DNA of 64,000 nucleotides from Eledone cirrhosa (GCA_964016885.1 OZ024743.1:190983892-191047891); one strand, 5' to 3'; counted from the stretch's first letter, positions 1 to 11,473 are shown. Numbers and translations: made by a program. Notes: generated from the sequence alone by a model not told the origin.

Positions 1-1256
1 ATTTTCAGCTTCATCTTTCACGGTAGAAATTACATGATATATGCATCAGTAGAATGTCGACTATTGTCACTCGCACTGTTGATAATACAATACACCGATT
101 ATAGTGGTGAAAGCTGAACCTAGACATGTTGTTGTATATGCTATTGTTCTTCTTATTTTTATTGTTGTTAGTACTGCTGTTGGTGCTGGTAGTAGTGGTA
201 GTTTTGATAATTTAAGTGGTGAGTAGGTTTCTCCTCGAACGTCGCAAATTATAGTCATCATCTCTGCTTCAGCAGACCTATACTATAGAGTACATCCTAT
301 GGAATGTCAAAAAGAAAGGAAGTGGGTTGAATGGAAACTTCGACGTTTTAAGGCATAGAAGTAAATTGGCAGTATATTTGCTGAGAGATAAAACGTTATA
401 CGTTCAAATTTTGGCATATTCGATAGAAGGTGTCTACTACAGCTATTCCATTTTCCTGTCGGTCGTCGTTGAAATCTCTGTTTTATTGCCCCCCCCCCCA
501 TCCCAAACTGCTGGTGTGCACAGCCAGATCGGAAGGAGTGCACTCTGCTGAGAAAATTGCACCGTGAAGTTGAATGGCTTATTCAGTGGGTGTTGCTGGC
601 TATTCTCCGCGGTAATCCTTTTTCAGAGACGTTTGGCCGAGTGCACCTGAAATTACTGCCAAGGCAGCGGCGTAGAAGCTGCCGCTCCCGTACGTTCACT
701 ATTTAATTTATACTCCTACTTTTTTCTTTTTCATATTGCAAACATTATATAATGTAATTGATATATGATGGATAAAAGTTTTTAGACTTTTATATCTTTT
801 ATATCTCCTCATGCAAGATAAAAATGACAGAATTTTCTAAATTAGATTAGAAAATCCACTTTGCAATCATCTGTGTTTGGTTCCGATGACATTGTCTGTT
901 ATCTTAGGCAATTGCCTTGTATCCAGTATTTAGTAGATTAAAACTGTGTGGAAATAAAAAGTATATATACATACACACGCAGAAGCACACAGTCACAAAC
1001 ATATATTAATGAATAGATTCAGTGCGTTATGTGTGTTGGTGCAATGTATCACATGCTGTATTGGGATGCATGACAGCTACAAGAAACGAAAGTAAGAAAG
1101 GAAGTTGTTAGTCATCCCTTTAGAATTTGTGGAATTGGTTCTTTGATTTTTGATACTTACCGATGTAAATTACCGATGTTATGTCTTTGATTGTGAATGA
1201 AATGTCATGATTCATGTCTCTGCATTTTTCAAAGTGTTTTCTGAAACGTCCTACAG
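1..1256. other. No gene recognised; AT-rich DNA
   Basis: No open reading frame with a recognisable product is visible. Short reading frames on both strands look accidental. A C-rich run lies at 490-500. A modestly GC-rich patch at 600-700 contains a small hairpin, AGCGGC pairing with GCCGCT. Nothing else is supported. Confidence 0.5.
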
Positions 1257-1627
1257 ATGTGCAAATATCCGCTTGTGCTCCTAATATAGAATTATCAGAG
1301 GAACAGGCTATCTACATCACAAAATTACAAATAATGCTGGAAGTGAACGGATACCCAGTGTCCGCCATCAGTCATCTTTATAGTCCCGAGCCTAGCAAAA
1401 TGAAAAACTCTTCCACAACCACTTCTTCGATATTACCACAATTCGATGGGTATGTAGCCGATGCCTTCTGCAATGCCATCAGTAAGCAAGTACTAAATGA
1501 ACAGTTAGCTCATTTGCAGTATTCCCTGCGGAAATTTATATCGAAGAAACCGATCTACCTGAGGAACCGAGGCCCTTTGGACAACAGCTCCATCTGCAAA
1601 ATAAATATATGCTATATATGCCAATGA
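1257..1627 (+). CDS. Possible terminal coding exon, unknown product
   Basis: I do not recognise this protein. After the AG at 1255-1256, preceded by a pyrimidine-containing stretch and 'ctacag', there is an open frame of about 123 codons to a TGA at 1625-1627. The predicted product is not low-complexity: it starts with DVQISACAPN, contains an acidic helix-like stretch (LSEEQAIYITKLQIMLEV), a Ser/Thr run and a Lys/Arg-rich part, and ends NICYICQ. The same frame also opens further upstream at an ATG at 1214, so an unspliced 137-residue reading is possible. Seen: open frame and acceptor-like site. Inferred: last exon of a host gene or a pseudogene piece. No upstream exon was found in the window. 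It could equally be a chance frame. Confidence 0.3.
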
Positions 1628-2960
1628 ACGTACATTTCATATCATACCCAGTGCATAAATTTCGGTAAATTTTATATCATCAGCACAATTTACAAGTTAC
1701 GATAGTAAAACATGTGTTTTATTGACCTATGTGTGGCTTATTTTCTCTTTAGTTCATTCCGTTTACAATTACATATATGATCACCGCCTTCTCAACTAGG
1801 TTATTCAGCTTATTATATTTTACAAATATCTTTTCCTTGTATATTATTTTGATATATAATATATAGCTCTAATTCCATGATTTAGATTATAGTTTGAAAT
1901 CGTAGAATGCCTTTAATGCAAAGAATGTACCTCTAGAGAATAGAAAAGATTCCACCAAATCATACAATATTTTGCGTCACACTGCTTTCGGCAACAGAGA
2001 ATTACAAACGGGAAACTACACCAGGAGAGTCACATATGTATGCATGATAATTGCGTAGGCATTTAACCTTATAATTTCCCCGTAGATTGAAAAACGTGAA
2101 CATCTTTTATCGATTTCTGGCGCTTCGTGGAGTTTCATCATGTGATATACGCATGCTTAAGTAATGGTTTTATGAAACCTCGAATATATAATAGTAATCA
2201 GGAACGGAGATTAAAATGTTGCATATGATTAGCGCTTACGTAGGTAGGTAATTTTAGTATACATTAAACATCCGATTACTTCATAAGTATAACAATGTAG
2301 CAGTCTATTTTGCACACATTACAATTTGACGAATATAAGAATTATTGAATGTTATCATGAAATTAGGCGCACTATGACTTACCATAGAATTTTACTGATT
2401 AAGAATTTTGTTTCAACGAAATGATTATGGGAATAAATATTCTAAATATCTTTTTCAATTTGTTTTGCCCGTACACACGCATATCAGTAGTTGACTGTTA
2501 AATAATTGTAAACTATGAATAACACATCTACTTCAAAATTTAAATAAACCGCTTTCTTCTTTTGCCCTGTCTCTGTATCTGCCTTTGTCTTTCTATCTCG
2601 CTGCCACTTTATCTCACTCTCCCCTAGTCTGTCGTTGACTCTTTTGTTCTCTCATTTCGATATTGTCTCCTCCCTTGTTACACACAATTTCCATTTATCT
2701 CATCTTTGATATCACTCAATCTATTATACATCATCTCTCTATCTTTTCGCTCTCATTTCTCCCAATTTGTTCACCAAATAGAGATCGATATAACAAGTAA
2801 TAGATTAACACATAATGCCTCAGTATGACGGCGGACACGTCGAATGATCCATTTGTATTGTAACTGTTCATTTGCTTTATTGATTGTATGTGTATAAAGC
2901 TAATGAAATTCGGCAATTGAAAGTGATTATAAAAACATACTTGAATTGTATCTCGTTTAA
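1628..2960. other. No gene recognised; AT-rich DNA
   Basis: About 1.3 kb of AT-rich sequence with many stops in all frames. A C/T-rich stretch is present around 2550-2760. No repeat family or RNA gene is recognised. Confidence 0.5.

Positions 2961-3006
<46 letters not shown>
2961..3006 (+). repeat. (TATC)n microsatellite
   Basis: About eleven copies of TATC. It directly abuts the 5' truncation point of the LINE fragment at 3007, and the same tetranucleotide resumes after that fragment at about 3488, so it looks like the target of the insertion. Confidence 0.9.
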
Positions 3007-3484
3007 GGCGGTTTTCCTTTGTGTGATAGCTATGGCGAAAGAGGTTGTATGGTGGACAAGGTTGAAAGGGCTGAGGTCAGACACCTTTCTCTCCGGCCAA
3101 CAACTGATTCTTTTTTTCAAATACCACTTTGGAAGAAGAATCAGGATGGAGAGAGAGGTGCTGTACCCCAGCAAGTTTTATGAAAGGTGGGTGAAAGTGG
3201 CGAGAATGGCCCGAGTGAATGGGCCTTCTCTCTATATCAGCCTGTAGGTTGAGGAAAAGGAGGAGGAGAGGAAAGGAGTACAAGCTCTTCGTACTCCTGG
3301 AGATGAGGGTTGCACATTTTTTTCGGGGGTCTGTGTTACCCATATAAACTGTCTCCCTCTATTGGGGAAAATCGACTAACTTTTAAATTCCATCTGTGAT
3401 AACATTTTACACGTTTTTATTGTATGTAAACTTCCCCCTTTGTATTTGTCCCCTTCTTTTGTGCCCCTGTGGCTAATAAAGAAA
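3007..3484 (+). mobile_element. Tx1-like LINE, 5'-truncated 3' end
   Basis: The frame from 3023 reads MAKEVVWWTRLKG, then a Phe/Lys/Arg-rich segment (FFKYHFGRRIRMEREVL), then ARMARVNGPSLYISL before a stop. This is the C-terminus of the same protein family as ORF2 of the large LINE at 47.2-52.8 kb (MAKEIVWWTRLKG, ARMNGPSLSMCL). The 3' UTR ends in 'gtggctaataaag' and is followed by (TATC)n. Homology starts exactly where the upstream (TATC)n ends, as expected for target-primed reverse transcription that stopped early. It is a dead fragment with no RT or endonuclease domain. The 3' UTR differs from that of the large copy but resembles that of the fragment at 11.15 kb, so these two belong to one subfamily. 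Confidence 0.8.
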
Positions 3485-3539
3485 TATATCTATCTATCTA
3501 TCTATCTATATACTACTAAAACTCTGATCTTGCGTACTT

Positions 3540-4229
3540 GATTGCTTGTCTGTTATGTAATACAGCCAAAAGGGCGCATAATGGGTAAATACTTTGAAAG
3601 CAAGTTGACTCTGAAATGGGAATACAAATTGAATAAAACAAGTTTCGCGATAATCTGACCCCGGTTTCCCGAGTCGTGGGTTTTGGAGGTACCTTCGTAA
3701 ATAGCCACAACGGTGCATACTGGGAAAATACCTCGAAATTAACATAACCCGCAAAACTTCGTAAATAACCAAAACATTGTATAATGAGAAAATACTCTGA
3801 ATAAAACAAGTTTGGCGTAAATCGCACATGGACAATATTTTCAATTTTCCAAAAATAGCAAGGAATTCATTTAAATTCAATTTACCTTATTTTATAATGA
3901 ATATCGAAAGAAATAGCCCGTTTGTTTTTTGGTTGTCCATTGTGTAGGTAAGGGAGAGAGAGATGGGTGGGAGAGGGAAAGAGAGAGGGGTGAGAGAGAG
4001 AAAGAGAGAGAGAGGGGATGAGAGAGCGAGGGGGATGGCAGATAGGGAAAGAGACAGCGTCCTTAACTTTCATTTATTTTAACTCTCCCCCTATCCATAA
4101 CGTTATTTCTTTCTCTCCCTTTCACAGTTCTACTGCCACCGTGTGTATCTGTATGTGTATGTGTGCCAGTGCATGTGTTTACGTACTTAGAGACATGTGT
4201 GTGTGTGTAACAGTACTTAAGTTAGAGAC

Positions 4230-4263
<34 letters not shown>

Positions 4264-4375
4264 ATGTAGGATACCTTCGTAAATAGCCAAAACGGTGCAT
4301 AATGGAAGAATAGCCCTGTAAGTAATATAACCCTGAAATGGGGATAAAATAGGTTTGACGTAAATCGACATAAAA
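3540..4375 (+). repeat. Helitron subterminal repeats
   Basis: A motif of the form 'cagccaaaa.ggcgcataatggg' followed by 'gaaatgggaatacaaat', 'acaagtttcgcgtaaat' and 'taccttcgtaaata' recurs at about 3562, 3700, 3765 and 4270-4370, and again near 9690-9830 and 10310-10440. Runs of GA (3950-4040) and TG/TA (4150-4265) interrupt it. The role is unknown; such repeats may bind the transposase or simply be expanded ends. Confidence 0.6.
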
Positions 4376-4379
4376 ATAT

Positions 4380-4990
4380 TTCTCGAATGATGAAAATAGT
4401 TTAATAATTATTTTAAAAAATTTCTTCAGTGATTTATCAGTGAATATGATTTCAAAACTATAAGTTGTTTGTACTTCAAGTATCTATATTCGAGCTTTCT
4501 TTAAACAGACGATATTTTAATTATCAGAAAAGCATTAAGTGAATATCACTGAAAAATACCAGTTGGTGTTAAACAGTAGGTGTTTATATTTTTGCTTTTG
4601 TTAAAAAGAATATTTCAATTATTTAGAAATATTTTAAAGTGAATTTGATTTCACAAATATCTTTATTTACATAGACAATATCTTCATTTTCTAAAATTAT
4701 TTTCAAGTGAATACGATGGAAAAAATATTTCTTGGCATATTAAAAAAATATTCTTAGGTGAAAATGACTTAAAAAATACAAATTATTTGTACACTGAGTA
4801 TATATATTTCAGCTTTCTTTAAACAGAATATTTTAATTATTAATAAGTATTTTTTAAGTGAATATGATTTGAAAAATACGAGTTGTTTAAACAGACAATA
4901 TTTTCATTATTTAGAAATATTTCTAAATGATGATTTAAAAAAAAATATTTGTTGAGGTAATAGGAATTTTTTCTAAATTGAATACGATTT
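4380..4990 (+). repeat. Degenerate AT-rich tandem repeat
   Basis: A unit of roughly 110-170 bp containing 'ttaattattnagaaatattt', 'aagtgaatatgattt' and 'tttctttaaacaga' recurs about five times with many substitutions. The same phrase 'aaattatttttaagtgaa' is found just before the right ends at 10170-10205 and 10785-10845, so the block belongs to the Helitron family. Confidence 0.55.
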
Positions 4991-5039
4991 TCTATTCTTA
5001 AATAATACCTCGACGAGGAAGAAAGAAAACATCTGGTTG

Positions 5040-6134
5040 GTCTATCGATAGTGGAAGAAAAGCACGGCTAAGGAGAGCTGAAGAAGGTGAGCAAGATAGT
5101 GGTCAACACCAACAAGATCGGGACAGGCTGCGAATAGAAGGATCGATGAGACTGTTAAAGCAAGGGCTGCGCGTCTGGCGGAACAGAGGGAAGGAGACAG
5201 AAGCAGGAGAGATCATGAATCGGATGGTCGGAGAGCTGAACGTCAGGCAGAACAGAGGAAAAGAGACAGAAGAAGGAGAGATCATGAATCGGACGCTCGG
5301 AGAACTGAACATCTTTGCCAACAAACCATTAGGGATAGAGCAAGGACAGTTCAACGACGTGACCTCTCTGCTGATGTTGGACAGATGAATAAGATCTGTG
5401 TATGTTGTCATGCAATGCTTTTTCATGGTGAAACTGCTAACTTTTGCTGTATGAATGGAAAAGTCTGGTTGGGGACTCTGCAGCCTTTACCCCGGTAACT
5501 TCACAGTTTATTTAGTACTGAACAACATAGGGCAAACGAGTTCAGGAAGAACCTCAGACAATACAACTGCCTGTTCCAAATGACATCTTTTGGGGCCGAA
5601 GAAGTTCGTTCCTCAAGGAGTGGATGGAAACCTTCTATCGTTATTCATGGTCAAATTCACCATTACATCGGTTCCTTAACTCCTAATCACAACGAACAAC
5701 CCCAATTTATTCAAATTTACTTCTTGGATCCTCAAGATAGTGTTGATATGAGGATAAGGATACTCCATAATGATGGCATTCAGCGCGACATAGTTGGTTT
5801 ATTGGAAATAATACTCAGACAATATAACCCTTACGTTGCTTCATTTCGAATGGAAAAAGAACAAATTAAAAATATTACCGAAGCTTCGATTATTATTGAT
5901 TCTGATAGGAGACCAGCAATGGAACATGAGAGAAGATTCGATGCACAAACTGCAAACGAAATTGCCGTTATTATACAAAACAGCACCGAACTTCAAGCAA
6001 AAGCGCGGCACATTGTGTTGAAAGAAAAAGGCGGACAATTGCAAATAATCTCAGAGTCCCATCGGTCCTATGACGTTTGCAGTATGTTCTATTTTTTCCT
6101 TTTGGCGATGACGGATGGCATCATGAGATGTTAA
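5040..6134 (+). pseudogene. Helitron protein, N-terminal part
   Basis: Frame (codons in phase with 5580) encodes an Arg/Asp/Glu-rich head with a 22-codon repeat (RRDHESDGRRAE / RRDHESDARRTE, 66-bp period at about 5187-5310), then a cysteine motif CVCCHAMLFHGE...FCCMNGK at about 5397-5465. This matches the zinc-binding region before the Helitron N-domain. A TAA at 5496-5498 interrupts the frame, which then continues as LHSLFSTEQHRANEFR and on through the N-domain (NEQPQFIQIYFLDPQ..., RRFDAQTANEIAVII). The frame is lost near 6085, where the continuation YVLFFPFGDDGWH is in another phase. A further phase change near 5150 joins the acidic/basic head to the repeats. The gene is therefore broken at three points in this part alone. 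Confidence 0.75.
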
Positions 6135-7781
6135 TGAGCAACAACAAGAAGTTGACGCCAATGCGCTACTATGCCTATCGAATAATGAACCATGAGAATG
6201 AATTCAACCAACTTCTCAGAGGTGGTCGATTATTTCAGCAATATTTGGTTGACATGGCTGTGAAGATTGAAGGAGATAAACTGCAATACATCCGAATGAA
6301 TCAAACATCATTGCGATCTACAACATACAAGGGCCTTATTGACCCATTGAATGATGATGAAGATTTTCGTAATATTGGCAGGCGAATCATACTCTCTTCT
6401 ACATTTGTCGGTGGACCGAGATATATGATGGAGCGATGCCAGGATGCCATGATGTACATACGGAAGTACGGCAATCCTTCGTTCTTCATCACAATGACAT
6501 GCAATCCAAACTGGCCTGAAATCCGGCAAAGCCTATTCCTGAATCAGAAGCCACATGACAGGCCAGATTTAATTGCCAGAGTATTTGATCTGAAGCGGAA
6601 ACTGTTAAGAAAGTATCTTACTGGAGTAGATGGCCTATTTGGCAAGTGCATTGCTTACGTGCTGACAGTCGAATATCAAAAGGGAGGTCTTCCTCATGTG
6701 CACTGTTTGATATGGCCCAATGAAGCCTCCAAGCCCAGACCGCAGGAATATGATAAATTTGTTCAAGCCGAAATACCAGATCCAAACAAAGATCCAGAGG
6801 GTCATGAATTGGTGCTGAAGCACATGATCCACGGTCCGAATTGCTCTAACAAGTCGCCTTGTTGGAAAGATGGAACGTGCAATAAGCGGTACCCTAAGCC
6901 TTTCAATGAATATACATTGTATGGAGAGGACTCTTATCCTGTGTACAGAAGAGGGTCTCCTGGAATGGGAGGATTTGATGGGCACCAAGAAGGAAGGGGA
7001 AGCCGAAATATAACTTCGGAATGGGTGGTTCCCTACAATATGAAACTATTAAAACTGTTCAGCTGCCACCTAGACGTAGAGATGTGCTCTTCGTGAAATC
7101 GATCAAATATGTTATCAAATATACCATGAAGGGCAGTGATCAGGCAATCTTTGGAGTGAACAGGGAAGATGAGATAATACAGTATTTAACAGGAAGATAT
7201 ATCGGTTCTTCAGAAGCTGTTGCCTTGGTACTTGGATTTCCAATTTATGAGAGAGAACCGGCCTTAATTCGCCTTCAAGTTCATCTACCTGAGGAAAATC
7301 AAATCTTCTTTTGGGTCAATGCTGCTGTTAAAGTAAACAATAACATGGCTAAGACGACTCTGATTGAGTTCATGGATCTTTGCGATCGCGATCCGTTAGC
7401 AAAACATTGTATTATGCCGATGTCCCAAAGTTTTACACTTGGAGTAATAAGAGATGGGAAAGGAGAAAGGTGGGGAAAACAGTTGAGCAGTATCCATGGA
7501 TTTTTGAGGTGAACGTTTTGGGACGAGTATACACTGTTTCTCCACGAAGTAGTGACCTATATAATTTAAGACTCCTTCTGCATCACGTCAAAGGGCCAGT
7601 ATCCTTCAACTCTTTGAAAATGTGTGATGGAGAACTCCTGCTTTTATTCAAAGACGTCTGCAGAGAGAAAGGTTTGCTTCAATCGGATAATCATTGGCAG
7701 CAGACTCTGGAAGATGCTGAGCGAAGAAGGCATCCCAAAACCATGAGAGATCTATTTATCGTGCTCCTCACAAATACGTAA
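6077..7781 (+). pseudogene. Helitron Rep (HUH nuclease) domain
   Basis: This section encodes the rolling-circle initiator that nicks and joins single strands at the element ends. It begins YVLFFPFGDDGWH and contains FFITMTCNPNWPEI, then EYQKGGLPHVHCLIW with the HUH metal-binding histidines at 6695-6703. VVPYN...LFSCHLDVEMCSS is followed, after a one-base frameshift near 7092, by KSIKYVIKYTMKG, whose two tyrosines (codons 7108 and 7120) are four residues apart as in the two-tyrosine Helitron Rep. A cysteine/histidine cluster (CSNKSPCWKDGTCNKRYPK) lies between. A second frameshift falls near 7395-7420, and a TAA at 7779-7781 ends this piece. Active-site residues are all present, but the frame breaks make it a pseudogene. 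Confidence 0.85.
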
Positions 7782-9425
7782 ATTGACAATTCCAGTGCTT
7801 TATGGGTTCGATTTAAGCATTCACTGTCTGAGGATTACCTTCAAATAGAAAAAAGGGCTACCAGAAACTCTAACCTTTTGATTAGCGAGAGACATTATGA
7901 TCAATGTCTTTGAAGACAAACTTAACGACCTGGGCAGAAGTCTTAGTGACTTTAACTTGCCAAGGCCAAATAATATTGTTGCTAATCAGGATATTGGCAA
8001 TTTTGGGTTATTGCATGAATTGCAATACACCAGAGAAGAGCAGTGACGATTTGTAGAAGAGACGGAGCCTCTATTGAATAGTAAACAAAAACACGTGTAT
8101 GACTTCGTTTGTAATAGTTTAGAGACGAACACATCTGCATTGAATTTCATTGACGCTCCAGGTGGAACAGGAAAGACATTCCTGATTAACTTAATTCTTT
8201 CAAATGTCATGGGAAACGGTGACGTGGCTATTGCTGTTGCGTCATCTGACATTGCCGCAACACTCATGCCTGGTGGAAGAACAACGCATTCTAGGTTCAA
8301 AATACCGATAGTAGTGAAAGAAAATGGTCTGTGCCACATTGATAAAAACTTAAAGACGGCAAACCTCTTCCAGCATACAAGGCTGATTGTTTGGAATGAG
8401 TGTCCTATGATTCGGATGGAAAGCTTCGAAGCTGTTGACCTCACTCTGCGTGACATATGCGACAACAATGAGGCATTCGGTGGAATTTTGACAATTTGAT
8501 GTGGCGATTTCCGTCAGCTTCTTCCGGTAGTGAAAAGGGGAAATGAAGCGGACGTGGAAAACGCCTGCATTAAAAAATCCTACTTATGGCGAAGGTTCAA
8601 AAGATTTCAGTTGAAGACAAACATGCGATTGGGTGGGGGAGCAGGAGACTATTCACAGTTCCTATTGGATATTGGAGAAGATAAGTTAAAAAAAAACTGA
8701 AAATGAGGAAATTATTTTGCCAAAAGAAATGGTTCTCCAAGCAACAACTATGGAAGAATGTATTGATTTCATCTACTCCTCATTCGAGAATCCAGCTGAA
8801 GTGTTTTCGAAAAATTGCATCTTAGTACCTCTCAATGAAATGATGAGAAGCATCAATTCCACCTGTATCAGATGCTTCCCTGGAACCATAAAAGAGTACC
8901 GATCCTATAATTCTGTGAGTGATGGTGCCAATACCACTCATTTCCCGACTGAATTCCTTGATTCGGTTGAACTATCAGGACTGCAACCACATAACCTGGA
9001 ATTGGAAAAAGGATCGCCAATAATTCTTATGAGAAACTTGAATCCTGCAAGACTTTGTAATGGAACGCGCATGATCGTGGAAGAACTGCACACAATCTCA
9101 TAGTAGCAACAATCAACACTGCTGCTTTCAGAAAGAGATCGTTATGATACCTAGAATAATAATTAATCTATCCGAAGGTGAGGGTATCCCTTTGCAGCGA
9201 AGCCAATTCCCAGCTCAATCGTGCTTCGCTATGACTATTCATAAAGCACAAGGACAAACTATTGAAAACGTCTTGGTTTATCTGGAACGACCTGTATCCC
9301 AACATGGTCAACTGTATGTAGCCATTAGCCGCGGAAAACGAAAAGAAAATGTTAGAGTGTTTCTGAAGGATACCCAGTCAACTAAGAATGTTGTCATCAA
9401 AAGCATTCTTTTGAACAAACTGTAA
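7782..9425 (+). pseudogene. Helitron PIF1-like helicase domain
   Basis: A superfamily 1B helicase that would unwind the displaced strand. The frame continues after TAA 7779 with LWVRFKHSLSEDYL, meets a TGA near 7912 and another at about 8044, then runs NSKQKHVYDFVCNS. Walker A is DAPGGTGKTF (8152-8181). Walker B reads IVWNECPM (about 8385-8408), with Asn where PIF1-like Helitron helicases normally have Asp. A TGA at 8497-8499 replaces the residue before CGDFRQLLPV; another stop lies near 8698. The C-terminal motifs are SPIILMRNLNPARLCNGTRM, MTIHKAQGQTIENV and QLYVAISRGK, ending at TAA 9423-9425. The region 9100-9145 between two frames also has stops. Clearly inactive. Confidence 0.85.
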
Positions 9426-9854
9426 CAACGTAAATATGAGAAAATATTGATTCCGACGTCAGAAAATGAAAGGAAAAGGAAAAACTAAGACAAGTAAGAA
9501 TAATTTCATTAAAATTTTTGTAAATAAAACCAGCTTTTCATTAACATTGTAACTTTTTAAGCAGGAAAATCTTTCAGAACAAACAGTCAAGCATCCAGAG
9601 AGATATAGAAAAAAGAATTTTGAAGTGGAGTGATTGGATAGCTATTAGTGAAAAATGATTTGGTATTTTCTTTGTGAAAATACTTGTGAATAATAAAGTG
9701 AAAAGACAAGTTTCGCGTAAATCAGACCACGGGTACCCGAGATATGCGGGTTTTTTCGGATATCTTTATAAATAACCAAATCGGCGCATAATGGGAAAAT
9801 TCTTTGAAAGTAAGGTACCATTGAAATGTGAATACAAACGCAGATAGTGGTTGT

Positions 9855-9885
<31 letters not shown>

Positions 9886-10243
9886 CTGGGGGTGTTGTTG
9901 AATGAAATTATAACAGGTGACGTCAAAGAATTGAATACAGCATTACTGTATCTAGCTAAAATTTGGTGACTGAATATTAAGTTATATGTATCTTATAACT
10001 TGTGTTAGGACAGGATGTATGTGTGTGTGTGTGTAACCAGTGTATATAGGCCACAGACACCCACACACACAAACACATATATATATATACACGTACATAT
10101 ACACACACACATACACGTATATATATATTGGCTTTCCAATGTCATTTTACATTATATACATTTTGTGTATATTTTAATTATTTAAAAATTATTTTTAAGT
10201 GAACATGACCCAACAGTCACCCAACAGGTCACGGCTGGTCTAG
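9426..10243 (+). other. Helitron 3' flank and right end
   Basis: Noncoding right part of the Helitron. It holds a subterminal repeat copy (9690-9835), a (GA)n tract (9857-9885), TG/CA tracts (10020-10110), then 'attatttaaaaattattt' and the terminal hairpin region with CTAG at 10240-10243. The hairpin seems to carry a small internal duplication (two GTCAC pieces). Confidence 0.6.
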
Positions 10244-10870
10244 TATACTACTAAAACTCTGTGATTGCTTGCTTGTTTGCTCGCTTGCTTGTTTGCTTGT
10301 CTGTTATATAATACAGCCAAAAGTGCGCATAATGGGGAAATAATTTGAGAAGTTGATCCTGAAATGGTAATACAAATGGAATAAAACGTTTCGCGTAAAT
10401 CAAAGCACAGATTCCCGTGATATGGGGTTTTTCCGGGTACCTTCAGAGAGAGAGCGGGGAGATAAGGGGGAGAGAGGGGAGGGGGAGAAAGAAAGAAAGA
10501 TAGAGAGAAAGAGAGAGTCGTTGTGAGAGAGTATATTGAAAGAGAGACATAGAGAGAGGGAGAGGAGACAGAGAAGGAGAATGGATAAGAGAGAGCTGGT
10601 GTGTGAGTGTATGTGTGTATATGTGTAAGTGTGTGTCTATGACCAGTGTATATAGGTCGCAGACACCCACACACATATATATATATATACATACACACAC
10701 ACACATTTATATATACATACAGCCACGTATATACATGGGCCTTCCAGTTTCATTTCACATTATATACATGTCTGTGTATATTCTAATTATTCAAAAATTA
10801 TTTTGAAGAGAAAATGATTTTCTTTTATATTTTGAAGGGAACGTGACTCAACGGGTCACGGGTGGTGTAG
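10244..10870 (+). mobile_element. Non-autonomous Helitron derivative
   Basis: This 0.63 kb unit starts TATACTACTAAAACTCTG, immediately after the CTAG of the larger element, copies about 190 bp of its left subterminal sequence, then has a GA-rich middle (10446-10580), and from about 10637 copies the last 200 bp of the larger element (the shared phrase 'cagtgtatatagg' and on). It ends with a clean hairpin, GTGACTC-AAC-GGGTCAC at 10843-10859, ten bases before GTAG (expected CTAG) at 10867-10870. There is no coding sequence; it would have depended on a helper transposase. Confidence 0.7.
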
Positions 10871-11065
10871 TGTTTATACGCAATTTATATATATACATAT
10901 TGAATAATAAGCCAAACACTGCTAACTATTTCATATTTTAATTTACGTACGTATCATCCTTAATACTAAAACTCAAATTAGGACTCATCAGAATAAAATA
11001 AGATATAACTATATTTTACATGACATTACGTCCAAAAGTATAACATGCCAAGGCAACCTTATATA

Positions 11066-11149
11066 AATTGACTATATATATATATATATATATATATGAA
11101 CGTATATATATATATATATAGAGAGAGAGATAGATAGATAGATAGGTAA
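11066..11149 (+). repeat. (TA)n, (GA)n and (GATA)n tracts
   Basis: Compound microsatellite: TA runs at 11070-11120, GA at 11121-11129, then GATA repeats to 11146. It abuts the 3' end of the reversed LINE fragment. Confidence 0.85.
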
Positions 11150-11412
11150 CTTTCTATTTATTGCCACGAGGGCACAAAAGAAGGGGACAAATACAAGGGA
11201 GGGGTCGCTTACACAAAAGAACGAGTAAAAAACAAATAACAAATATAAAATTAACAATAAAGTCCTCAATAGGGAGGATGCGTTTTGGGGGGTTACACAC
11301 ACCCCCGAAAAAGTGTGCAACCCTTCTCCTCAGGAGCACAGAGAGAGAGGGTGCTCCCTTGTGCTTCCATCTGTTTCACCTACAGGCTGATCTAGAGAGA
11401 AAAGCTCTACAG
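11150..11412 (-). mobile_element. Tx1-like LINE 3' end, reversed
   Basis: On the minus strand the sequence runs 'ctctctagatcagcctgtagg' (cf. 3230-3250), a 3' UTR with 'gagaagggttgcac' and 'tttcgggggt', then 'tttgtccccttcttttgtgcc' and 'aataaa' before GATA repeats. It matches the 3' UTR of the fragment at 3007-3484. Only the last codons of ORF2 could be present, so it is a deep 5' truncation. GATA repeats also lie 50 bp beyond the other side (11470-11507), consistent with insertion into a tetranucleotide microsatellite. Confidence 0.75.
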
Positions 11413-11473
11413 ACACGGGCGTCCGGGTAGGGACCCCTCGAAAGAGATCTGTCCCAGATGCGTGCCCAGATAT

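Larger units (their letters stand above)
3505..10243 (+). mobile_element. Helitron, near full length, decayed
   Basis: A rolling-circle DNA transposon of about 6.7 kb. The left end reads TCTATATACTACTAAAACTC; the right end is CTAG at 10240-10243, preceded by a degenerate hairpin made of TGACC/GTCAC pieces. Inside is a fused Rep-helicase gene on the plus strand (about 5040-9425) split by stops and frameshifts. Subterminal repeats occupy both flanks (3540-4375 and 9690-9870). The helper sequence for the end assignment is the neighbour at 10244-10870, which shares both ends. Seen: domains and matching ends. Known: Helitrons usually end in CTRR after a short hairpin. Uncertain: the exact first base, since the left end lies in a TATC microsatellite. 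Confidence 0.75.

Noticed and set aside
522..537. Sequencing adapter contamination ('agatcggaag')
   Set aside because: Only ten bases match the start of a common adapter, and the sequence then diverges; a chance match.
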